The notes under the pieces are model-generated. The model was given only the letters and a program-made list of their open reading frames with translations, was not told where the DNA came from and made no database searches. A program made the translations under genes and the position numbers. 26,882 nucleotides of DNA from Funneliformis mosseae (Eukaryota > Glomeromycota > Glomeromycetes > Glomerales > Glomeraceae): positions 1-26,882 of the forward strand of contig CAJVPP010000740.1 of the NCBI GenBank assembly GCA_910592005.1. The letters are read 5' to 3'. Of the stretch, positions 18,449-26,882 are shown piece after piece. Position 1 is the stretch's first letter; the number at the start of each line of letters is the position of its first letter.

Positions 18449-21210
18449 CTAAATTTCGTCGACCCTTCTCAAAGAATAATAATTATAGTATTGACCTGAA
18501 CTAGTTCTGGAACTCGTATCACTCTCATTACCATTTCTGATATATTCCAATTTTGTTCTTTGACTTTGGGCAAATGCATTATTAGGATCAATATTTAATA
18601 CCGCGTCTAAATCAACTAAAGCATGATCATAAAGTTCCATACTATAATAAACACAACTCCTTTCGCATAATCCAAAAATATTTTTAGGATTTCTCATCAA
18701 AGCTTTATTAAGATCATGCAATGCTTCATTAAATTTACCAATAATTCTATAAGTACTCCCACGATTTAATAAAGCTTTGTTCTCATACTTGATATTATAC
18801 GCTTTATCTTTAGCGTTAATTAGACTCCTGGACAAATCTTCTAATGCCTTTACGTAATATCCCAAAGATCGGTATATAGCACCACGAAGTGAAAGAGGAT
18901 AACACCAAGTCGGTTGTATATCCAACACTTTATTAATATCAATTAAAGCCTCATCATGTCTCTCCAAAGCGTAAAAAGCTTCACCTCTATAACATAAGGC
19001 CCAGGTATTTTCCGGCTCAAGTGATAAAAGTTTATTTAAATCCAATAAAGCTTGCTCATAATTTCCAAGGGTATTAAACAAAGCACCACGATTCTCCAGA
19101 GCAAAAGAATAATTATGACATAACTGTAATGCCTTGTCCAAATCCATTTGAGATTCACAATATCTACCCAACATGTAATAGACTGCACCACGATTTGCCA
19201 AAGCGAAGATACTATTAGGTTTTAATTGTAAAGCGTAATCTAAATCACGCAATGCTTCTTCATATCTACGAAATGTCCTATTTAACGCACCCCTACTCTC
19301 GCGTGCGAGAAGGTTATCAGGTGAAATAGAGATCGCTTGATCCAAATCAACAATGGCATTTTGACCTTGCCTCAACATGCGAAAAACTTCCCCACGACTT
19401 GTAAGAGCGAAAGCGTTACAAGGTTCCAATTTAAGAGATTTATTAAAGTCATCCAAAGATTTTTCAAAGCATTGAACCAACCGATACACCTCTCCCCTAC
19501 CTCTCAGCAAGAAAGGATCATTAGGACTCAAGCTTAAAGCATGATCTAGATCGTTGATGGCGGCTTGATAATTTCCAAGTAAACGATGTATTTCACTTCT
19601 ATGCTTAAGTATCGAAAGATTACCTTTATCTAATTTCAAGGCTTCATCAAAATTATAAAGTGCTTCATTTAAATTTCCGAGGGACTGATAAATTTCACCA
19701 CGATTTTCATGACCACATACTGATTTAGGATTTAACTTTAGTATCTCATCAAAATCCCTCAATGCTTCTACGTACCTACAGATATGTTTAAATAGCAAAC
19801 CCCTTCTTTCCAAGGCCAACATGTTATTTTCTTCCCTTTCCAACGCGCTATTCAAATCAGCGAATGCCATATCGATCCTACCGATTAATCGATAAACTTC
19901 ACCTCGATTCGCCAAAGTAGTAGAGGCATTTTGTGGGTCATAAATCAATACATTATCCAAATCCAACAAAGCTTCAGCGAATTTGTTTAATTTACAGTAC
20001 ACTTTTGATCGACAAGTTAACGTATAAGGGTTGTATGGTTCCAAATCCAAGGCAGAATTTAAATCATAGATAGCTTCGGGATACTTTAATAAAGAACAAT
20101 TGACATCAGCTCTCGTTCTAAACGCGAAGGCGGTTTGTTGTAATTTCAAGGATTTTGATAAATCTATCATTGCCAAATCATACTTTTTTATAAAGTGATA
20201 TAATTCACCCCTTAAAGCGTAAGCTCTAGATTTTTGTGGAAATCGTTGTATCGCAATGTTTAAATCTTGTAAAGCCGGAACCCATTTTTCCAATTGACGA
20301 TACGCGTACGCTCGATCACATCTTGCCGAATATGAATTGGATTTGTCCAACACTCTTGTGAAATATATTATTGATTCATGAAATTGATTTTGTTCTAATA
20401 ATTGAGCCGCTTTTGTAAGTTGTGGATCGTTTTTCTTTGATTTGGTGAAGAATTTCTTTATTTTCCCTTGTGAAGCAACTTGCGGATTTATCGTATTATT
20501 TGAGGAAGTTGAATTGGACTTTGTAATAGAAGAATTAAAAGAAGCAGTGTGTTCGTTATAAGAATCAGCGGAAACGGAAGTGACGGTTGTCTTGGTACTG
20601 GTAGTATTATTCGATGAGCTACTGCTATTTTGATGTCCACAGCCATAAGAGGTAAATTTGCTTAAAGTCGTTAATCTACGAGGTGTTACGGGAACTTGAT
20701 TGGTCGTAGAATTAATATACGGGTTTTCAGAAGAAGATTGAACCGAACTAGAGCTTTTATTAATATTATTATTTATTAATAGAGGTGGGGTTAACAAGGT
20801 CGGTGATGTTGTTGTTGTTGTTGTTGTTATCATCGTCATTGATGTTGTTGATGTCATTGATGTTGAAGTTATGGTTGGTATGGTGATAGCTGGTACGGGT
20901 GGGATAAACGATGGTGGTGGCGGTGAGGATGATGATGGTAACGAGGATGTTGAGATCGAGGTATCGAAAGGTTGTGATGTTTGATTATTAGATTCGGATG
21001 CCCGACGTGGTCGGGTCAATATTGCTAAATTGATGGCATCATATTTGTTATACTTTGAGATATCAACGCAACAACATAGAATTTTGTCAGACATGTTTTG
21101 TTGAAAAAAAAAATAAATAAATGAACAAAAGGCATATATTTATAACTTACTTCATAGTTTTTCGAAACTGAAGTCGTATGTCTTCTAAATTGTTTTATTT
21201 GTCGATCCAT
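18449..21210 (-). CDS. Tetratricopeptide-repeat protein, 18 TPRs, Ser/Thr/Pro-rich N-terminus
   Basis: Preferred model: exon 1 21210-21151 (MDRQIKQFRRHTTSVSKNYE), a 98-nt intron with donor GTAAGT and a poly-T tract before the first available AG, and exon 2 21052-18449; 887 aa. Without splicing the protein would start at ATG 21094 (MSDKILCCCVDISK) and have 881 aa. Residues about 30-210 are low-complexity Ser/Thr/Pro/Asn, including a Thr run, followed by a basic patch (KIKKFFTKSKK). From about residue 228 to 856 there are 18 consecutive ~34-residue TPR units, most of the form NRGEVYRLLGRYEEALxDLD.ALxLxP, with longer spacing only at units 16-17. TPR solenoids bind partner proteins or peptides; the even array resembles scaffold or chaperone-adaptor proteins. 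No catalytic domain is present. The C-terminal tail is Ser/Tyr-rich. Partner and location are unknown. Confidence 0.88.
20805..20829. repeat. (GTT)n trinucleotide run inside the TPR gene
   Basis: About seven GTT units on the plus strand encode the Thr run of the disordered N-terminal part (ACA/AAC-type codons on the minus strand). It is flanked by imperfect GATGTT/GTCATT repeats up to about 20870, so the segment is probably length-variable. Confidence 0.7.
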
Positions 21211-21784
21211 ATTGAGCAGTACGTGAAACGACTATAGCGACTATGAAGGAATATTTGATAGTAAAATTTTAAAAATTCATTTAAACAAGAAGGCTTTTTT
21301 TTTTTTTAATTTTAATTTTAATTTATTTATTATTAGGGAATAGCTAATGCAAAAATTAATTATTTTATCAGAGAAAATAAAAATAAAATAAAATAAATAG
21401 TAAACGCCTTGGTTTAGAAATTTTCTCTGGAAAAAAAAAAATGTAATTTATATATTGTTAAAATTAAAGCTTTTTTGCTTGAACGGAGAAAGTATACCGC
21501 CTAATTTAAAAATTTATAGTCAGGGTTCAAACTATACGAAGTGTGATCGACTTTTAACAGTTACTGTGCTTAACAAGTTTGGTAAGGTGCGTAAAAATTC
21601 GGTAATATTTAAAAAAAAAGATCCACGTCCTTTTAATTCGTTGGTTGTGAATTTTAAAAAGGGGTCGGAAGTTGACAATCGGTAAACTCGTAGGTTACTC
21701 GGAGATAAAATATTACCATTTTATGACCTATTCTTCCATTATTTGTAAATCTGATTCTATCTTGGTAATATTAAAAGTGATAAA
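21211..21784. other. 5' flank of the TPR gene and unassigned DNA
   Basis: No TATA box is clear upstream of 21210. CGACTAT occurs twice at about 21229-21244, and a T run lies at about 21297-21308. A 76-codon frame starting with TTG (21455-21685) reads LKLKLFCLNGESIPPN and then ordinary Lys/Asn-rich sequence. It lacks an ATG and I do not annotate it as a gene. Confidence 0.45.
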
Positions 21785-22054
21785 GCATGCAAACATACAA
21801 GTGGCCCATTGCCTGAATGCGCGCAAAACTTTTTCCCCTCTTTGTTTGTTGGATTTTTTACGTGATAAAGATCAACAGAAAACGTGTATAAATTGTGCGG
21901 TTTTTTCGTGATGTATAAAGTGCATATGATATAAGAAACCGTTGAAAAGTATGATGCGTTATACAATCATTATCAAAACCTTAATGCATTCGACAATAAA
22001 TTCATTTATATAATGTATGACAATTTTATTGAATATTTCCCGTTAAGTAATTGA
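21785..22054 (+). pseudogene. Decayed coding relic with a zinc-ribbon-like CxxC
   Basis: Three peptide blocks in shifting frames follow one another: TSGPLPECAQNFFPSLF, then FLRDKDQQKTCINCAV after a frame change at about 21853, and then after stop codons ETVEKYDALYNHYQNLNAF..FIEYFPLSN (21935-22051), ending at TGA 22052-22054. The order Cys, Phe-rich spacer, charged loop and CINC looks like a small Cys-pair zinc-binding fold followed by an acidic/aromatic domain. The stops and frame changes mark it as a relic, probably of a repeated gene family or transposon. No function is assigned. Confidence 0.35.
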
Positions 22055-22237
22055 ATTGCCAAATTTCGTTAGCGTTAGGCTTAATTAGCCATCAAGTGTG
22101 AAAATTCAAATGTAAACTCTACAGCTAAATAGTATGATTTTCGAAGATAAGCCCAAGTCAAATTGAAATTATAAAGTCTAGTTAAAGAAACATCTATGTA
22201 AATCGTCGTTGGTGAACCAATGACTTGGAAACTAGCC

Positions 22238-22262
22238 TATATAAGTCCTCGATCAACGAGGA
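22238..22262 (+). promoter_or_regulatory. Orphan TATA box followed by a short hairpin
   Basis: TATATAAG (22238-22245) is directly followed by TCCTCG-ATCAA-CGAGGA, a perfect 6-bp stem with a 5-nt loop (22246-22262). The surrounding 22200-22340 is richer in G+C than the flanks, has no ATG, and ends near a donor-like AAGTAAGT (about 22350-22357). It could be the promoter and non-coding first exon of a gene I cannot see, or of a non-coding RNA. Confidence 0.3.
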
Positions 22263-23260
22263 AAATATTTTTCTCGGGGATTTTCGTAAGCTACTTTGCT
22301 CAATTTCAAAGGTCAGAGAGAATTGAACCTCCCTTAACTTTTCGATATAAAAAAGTAAGTTTAACATAAAGCTGGAATAGATTATAAGTCATCATATTAT
22401 TTTATTAATTTGGTTAAACAATATTTTAACGGACTAGTACAATATTATTTTTGTTAATTTTAAGTTATGAATTATGACACCAGCATTTGAAAATTCTTTT
22501 AGAAGGAACTGATGAAGATCTCATTTTGTACAAAGAAACCTCATCATAAATATCATCAAAAAAATTACTTTTTGCTATCCTTTACAAGTGTTGTATCTAA
22601 TAAATTATTCAAAGTTTTCATTATTTGTTGTATTTCCATTAAAAATTGTCATTATTTTATAAACTTCATATTTTTAAACAAGGATCAAAATATGAAGCAA
22701 AAAAGCCCATTTGCAAAATATTTTGCCAACGGGTTGTTATATGTTGCTCAATACAATCACTCGCTTGAATTACAATTGGTGCTACTTATTAGCATGAGTC
22801 TTAAAATTAATAAGATGGTTTTTAAGTTTGATTTGCTGGGTACATCATACTTAGTGTTAAATATTTATTTTCACCAATAATTGAACAAAGGGTTTTAATA
22901 AATTTAATAAATGTCTTAGACTATTCTAGTTAGAACGTCTTAGGCTGTTCTGTTTAAGATAATTGTCCCACTAATTACTAATTATTCAAAATTACAATAA
23001 ATATATTCTAAAAATGTCTCAGATATCATAAAGTCTTTTTCCAAAGACTTAAACTGTCTCAGATTATCATATCCAAGGATATATCCTATCTTAGTCATAA
23101 TACTGTTTGCAATATAAATTTGATTATAACGTTCATAAAGATAAACAATTTCAAAAAAAGCAGATGAAACATTAGATATCAAAGATTTTATTTTTTTAAT
23201 ATTCTAATTAAAATCCAAATAAAATATCTAAAATTTATTTATTTATTAAAAAGAAAATGT
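22263..23260. other. Intergenic DNA with several small inverted and direct repeats
   Basis: There is no gene I can support. Open stretches at 22512-22880 (plus) and 22982-23182 (minus) lack recognisable motifs. Structures present: an imperfect 32-bp palindrome at 22704-22735 with perfect core GCAAAATATTTTGC; two 24-bp direct units beginning GTCTTAG at 22913 and 22937; and a perfect 8-bp hairpin, AAGTCTTT-TTCC-AAAGACTT, at 23031-23050. GTCTCAGAT occurs twice on either side of that hairpin. Confidence 0.5.
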
Positions 23261-23613
23261 GACTAATGCTAATACTAATAGTAATGCTATCATTATTATC
23301 ACCAATACTAATGCTAGCATTAATGCTAAAGCCAGTGTCAGTGTCAATACCAACACTAATGTTAATATTAATGCTAAAGCTAATGCCAATGCTAATACTA
23401 AAGCCAATGTCACTAAAGCCAATGTCAATGCCAATACCAGCACTAATGTTAATATTAATGCTAAAGCTAGTGTCAATGCTAATACTAAAGCCAATGTCAA
23501 TGCCAAAGTCAGCTAATGTTAGTATTAAAGCTAAAGCTAATGTTAGCGCTAAAGCTAATGCTAATGCTAATACTTATTTTAATGCCAATATCATTGTCAT
23601 CTCTAATATTAGT
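23261..23613. repeat. Degenerate hexanucleotide array, consensus AATGCT
   Basis: About 58 hexamer units related to AATGCT (AATACT, AATGTT, AATATT, AATGCC, AAAGCC, AGTGTC) fill the segment. A higher-order repeat is visible: the block CACTAATGTTAATATTAATG occurs at 23354 and again at 23441, 87 bp apart. Because of the 6-bp period three frames stay open: plus strand Asn-X repeats (NANTN...), plus strand Leu/Met/Pro-X, and minus strand Leu-Ala/Thr/Val. The Asn-X frame breaks at a TAA near 23514 and continues in another frame (KANVSAKANANAN) to about 23613, so one indel lies in the array. It is best called a minisatellite. A coding origin is possible but not shown. Confidence 0.8.
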
Positions 23614-23723
23614 AAAAAGCAAAGCTTTCAAAGAATTATTTAGATAATTTTTAAATTTTTATTTTTAATACATAATAATAAAAATTCTTAAATTTAATTT
23701 TATGCTAATTAATATTAAAATAA

Positions 23724-24026
23724 AAAGAAAATGAAAGTGAAGTCAGTATTAATGATGAAGCTAATGAAATTAGCATCACTTTCAGTATTATCTTCAATCT
23801 TAACATAAAATTTAATTTATCTTATAATAAAAATTTAGGTAAATTGAAATTCTTATTAATCTATTATATAAATAATAATTTTTATATTAACTTTATATTA
23901 ACAAATATTAAAGAAAAAGAAAATGAAGATTCAATTAATAAAAATAAAAAAGGTAAGAAATTTATCTTTTTTTTTTTTTTTTTTTTTTACAAATTTATAA
24001 TACTCATTTTTATTTATTTTAATTAA
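23724..24026 (+). other. ATG-less open stretch, possibly coding relic
   Basis: The frame is open for 100 codons and starts KENESEVSINDEANEISITFS. It includes IKEKENEDSINKNKKGKK and ends in a poly-Phe stretch from a 22-nt T run (about 23967-23988). Its first residues resemble the lead-in of the hexamer array (AAAGAAAATG before 23261, read as KEN followed by alternating residues). No ATG, splice sites or domain support a gene. Confidence 0.25.
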
Positions 24027-24180
24027 TTTATATCAAAAAAAAAAAAAAATATTATAGAAAAGAATATAAAGTGCATAAAGGAAAAAATTTAAAAAATATT
24101 GATTTTTTAAATTTTTGTTAATTTCTATTTTTTTTTTAATTTTTATTATATTAATAAAATTTAATCGTTTAATTAAAATA

Positions 24181-24451
24181 TTATAAAATATATATTTTAT
24201 CTGTGATTTTGTATCTGTTAAAACATTATAAAATATACATTTTTTTCATGATTTTTTATCTGTTAAAACATTATAAAATATACGTTTTATCTGTGATTTT
24301 GCATTTATTAAAGCATTATAAAATATACATTTTATCTGTGATTTTTACATCCATTAAAGTATTATAAAATATACATTTTTTTCTTATTTTTATATCTGTT
24401 AAAGCATTATAAAATATATATTTTTTTCTTATTTATTGTATACATTTTTTC
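24181..24451. repeat. 45-bp minisatellite, about six copies
   Basis: The element TTATAAAATATA recurs at 24181, 24226, 24271, 24316, 24362 and 24407, with spacings of 45, 45, 45, 46 and 45 bp. Each unit continues with CATTTTATCTGTGATTTT or a T-rich variant and then ATCTGTTAAAGCA. The last copies degrade into plain T-rich sequence, with a partial seventh near 24435. No coding frame is present. Confidence 0.85.
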
Positions 24452-26715
24452 TCACTTTTTCATATTAAGTTTAAGGTTTTTATCTAAGGAAAAAACGTAT
24501 ATATTATACTAAAATTTTATAAAAATTATGTTATAAAATTTAATATTTTTATGAAATTTTATATCAAATTTTTATTGAAATATAACATTAAATATTTCTA
24601 AACTTTGTTTAATTTGTGAAATTAAGATGTTTATTAGTATTTAAAAGATCTATAGAATTATGTAAATCTTTTGTATTTTCAGAATTTTTAGTATTTTCAG
24701 GATTCTATATTAAAAAATCATTATATTACATTATTCATGTAACTTCATTATTATTAATTAATTATTCTATTAATAATATATAGCAAATACTAAAATTGAA
24801 AAAAAAGAAAATAGCTATTACTTTTATGTTAGTTCTAGTTTTAAATTTCTATTTATTTCATTTGAAATTCCTTTAAGATATGATTTTATAATTCTAAAAT
24901 AACATATACTATTTAAATTTTAATGAATGTATTAATATAAATAATTCTAATAATTCATTTATATCTTTAATTATAATTTTATCTAATTGTCTAATTATCT
25001 TTTTTTGAAGTTATTGTAAATAAGAATTATATAATTAATATTGTAAATCTGAAATTAGACTAGACAAATAACAAATAGAAAGAAAGCAGAATAAAATTAG
25101 AAAATAAAATATAAAAATCATATAAATTAATTACAGAAAAAAAATCAAAAATATAACTACTAACTTTTTCATACATATCATATAAGTTTTTTAAAATTTT
25201 AACTGATTTTTTTTGATGTATTATTTAGTGAAATTTTTTAAAAAAAAATTAATAAATTTAAACAATAAGAGAAAATAATATAATAAACTATTAAAATAAC
25301 TTAATAATAATATTACTAAATATAACATTTATTCTTTTACTTATTGTAAACAAATATTAAAATAAGAAAATAGCATAGTTACTTAAATAATAGTAAGTAT
25401 ATCTTAAAATTTACAGCTTTTTTAACATTTTAATACTTTATTTACTTTTTATATAAGCAGTTATACCAATGATCATGAATATAAATAAATAGCTAAAGTT
25501 GATTTAACCAAAAGATTATTAAAAGAAAAATATATAAAATTTAATTGTAATTAATAATATTAACTTCAAAGAAAAAACTTTTACATATAATATTTTGATA
25601 TTACATAAGAAAGTTCTTATATAATCATTTTAAATAAATGCTGATTTCTTTAAAAGAAAAAATGTGTAATAAAAAAGTTACTTTTTTATCAAATATATGT
25701 AATATATTTGATAAAATAATTGATGATTTTTTGACTTTTCAAATTAATACGAAATCAAATTATCTATAATATTAATTTTATTAAGATATTAATTCATTAA
25801 AAAATTCTTGAAAATATTGATTTATGATTATTTGGTTGATACATCCAATATAATTATTTTAGAAATTAGAGAATTTTAAATTCAGATAAAGAAATATTTT
25901 AATCAATAGAAATATATAAATAAGATTTTAAATTATAACTATATGACTATTTAGATAATATAACTAATAAAATAATCTTTAGAAAAATTATTAAATAATA
26001 AAAAATAATGGTTAACTTTGCATCTTATTTTTGATTAATAGTATACTTCAAAAGATATATATAAGATCTTAATTTTGCTATTTTTAAACTACAGAATTTT
26101 TAATCTTATAAAAATATTAGAATTTAAATTCTTAAATAAATTAGATAAAATTGTTAATTATCATTTTACAGTTTGTATTTTAAAATTATAATGATTTATA
26201 ATAGCTATTACTATTTATATTTATATAAAAAAAATAAATTTTAATAAATATAATATTATAGATATAAATAGTAATACTAATAATATTTACAAATAAAGTA
26301 TCATTCTTATAATAAATATTAATTTTTAAAATTCATTATGTTAAAATTTATATTGTTAATTATAAATTACAAAAAAATGTCTTGACTTATTTTATAAAAT
26401 TATTCATATCAGCAGAAAAATCAAATTATTTTATATCAGTTACATAATATCTTAAAATATTAGTTCAACATCTAAATTTGAGAAAAAATTAAAGTATATA
26501 TTATCAGTTAAAATTGATAAAAAAAAAAATGAAAAAATCATTATTTTGCATTTAATAAAATATTTAAAATATTTGGAATTAAATTTATTAAACAAAATAT
26601 TACTAAAAATGTAATTAATATCAATAACTTAATATTATAAGTATATTATATTCAAGTGTTAAAAATTCTATCAAATTATTTAATACCAATAGATACTTAA
26701 TGATTTAAAGATTGT
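24452..26715. other. Extremely A+T-rich DNA without genes
   Basis: There is no open frame of note on either strand, and hardly any G or C. The only structure I can point to is a perfect 15-bp inverted repeat with a 3-nt loop (TTTTATCAAATATAT-GTA-ATATATTTGATAAAA) at 25684-25716. No RNA gene, origin or transposon end is recognisable. Confidence 0.6.
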
Positions 26716-26882
26716 AGTTAGAGTTCCGGACGAGTCGAGTTAACTCACGAGTCAGATAAGCTGAGTCGAGTTCAAATCAAGTTGAGTTTATGTTTTTTTG
26801 ACTCAATGATTTGCGAGTCAAGCCAAATTCAAGTCGAGTTAAATATTTAACTCGACTCGATTTAAACTCGACTTGACTCGAG
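26716..26882. repeat. CTCGA/GAGTC-rich palindromic repeat, cut by the window end
   Basis: Many copies of GAGTCGAGTT, ACTCGACT and GAGTCA occur in both orientations. A perfect 26-bp palindrome, AGTCGAGTTAAAT/ATTTAACTCGACT, lies at 26832-26857, and its arms continue imperfectly outward (TCAAGCC..ATTCA against TTTAAACTCGACTTGA). The segment is far richer in G+C than the 2 kb before it, with a sharp border at about 26716. It is probably the edge of an interspersed repeat or transposon; the rest lies outside the window. Confidence 0.7.

Noticed and set aside
21455..21685. Frame reading LKLFCLNGESIPPN, reminiscent of a Crinkler N-terminus
   Set aside because: It has no ATG, the similarity stops after about ten residues, the usual downstream motifs are absent, and there is no continuing exon; likely chance.
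22290..22340. Minus-strand GGTTCAATTCTC, resembling a tRNA T-loop (B box)
   Set aside because: The T-stem does not pair well with a 7-nt loop, and no acceptor stem, D-arm or anticodon arm can be folded around it.
22512..22880. 122-codon open frame
   Set aside because: No recognisable motif, composition follows the local A+T richness, and it runs across the 22704-22735 palindrome; kept as unassigned DNA.
22982..23182. 66-codon minus-strand open frame with fairly protein-like composition
   Set aside because: It coincides with a hairpin and GTCTCAGAT repeats and has no promoter, domain or splice partner; could be a relic but evidence is too thin.
23246..23643. Three overlapping 85-125-codon open frames in the hexamer array
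   Set aside because: They are a consequence of a 6-bp repeat lacking stop words, with dipeptide-repeat translations in every frame; no independent support for coding.
1..26882. CRISPR array, rRNA genes, bacterial-type operon signals
   Set aside because: None present; genes have spliceosomal introns and eukaryotic domain families, and the tandem arrays lack the repeat-spacer structure of CRISPR.

Overview
The window looks like a piece of nuclear genome from an arbuscular mycorrhizal fungus (Glomeromycotina, most like Rhizophagus). This is an inference. It rests on very high A+T content, short spliceosomal introns with GTAAGT/GTGAGT-type donors, long poly(dA:dT) runs beside genes, decayed transposon ends, and a gene set (F-box/LRR, BTB, TPR) typical of the expanded families of these fungi. 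No database search was run.

Layout. Bases 1-2449 are A+T-rich and gene-poor: a transposon end in Tc1/mariner-pogo style (1-74), a second decayed end of the same type (1274-1298), a 110-bp-spaced direct repeat (601-763) and a broken protein-coding relic (1664-1929). Bases 2450-21210 form a compact island of seven intact genes: (A, -) a 1005-aa protein joining sacsin-type repeats to a C-terminal BTB domain; (B, +) an eight-exon FAM50/XAP5 splicing-factor orthologue with one GC-AG intron; (C, +) a membrane-anchored class 3 lipase; (D, +) and (E, +) two tandem paralogous F-box/leucine-rich-repeat proteins; (F, +) an unrecognised membrane protein with one intron; (G, -) an 18-repeat TPR protein with a Ser/Thr/Pro-rich N-terminus. 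Bases 21211-26882 are again gene-poor: a decayed zinc-ribbon-like coding relic, an orphan TATA/hairpin promoter-like segment, a degenerate hexanucleotide array open in three reading frames, a 45-bp minisatellite, about 2.2 kb of extremely A+T-rich DNA, and a CTCGA-rich palindromic repeat cut by the window end.

How the genes may relate. A, D and E are all candidate substrate adaptors for ubiquitin ligases (BTB with Cul3, F-box with SCF), so three of seven genes point to protein turnover or signalling. B is nuclear and acts in splicing. C acts on lipids at a membrane. There is no sign that the genes form one pathway. Five genes (A, C, D, E, F) have a TATA-like element roughly 75-115 nt upstream of the ATG, while the housekeeping-type XAP5 gene has none that I can see.

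The observations most worth checking are the sacsin-repeat/BTB architecture without ATPase or J domain, the GC-AG intron inside a splicing-factor gene, the AAYRYY-patterned hexamer array, and the orphan promoter-like segment near 22.24 kb.
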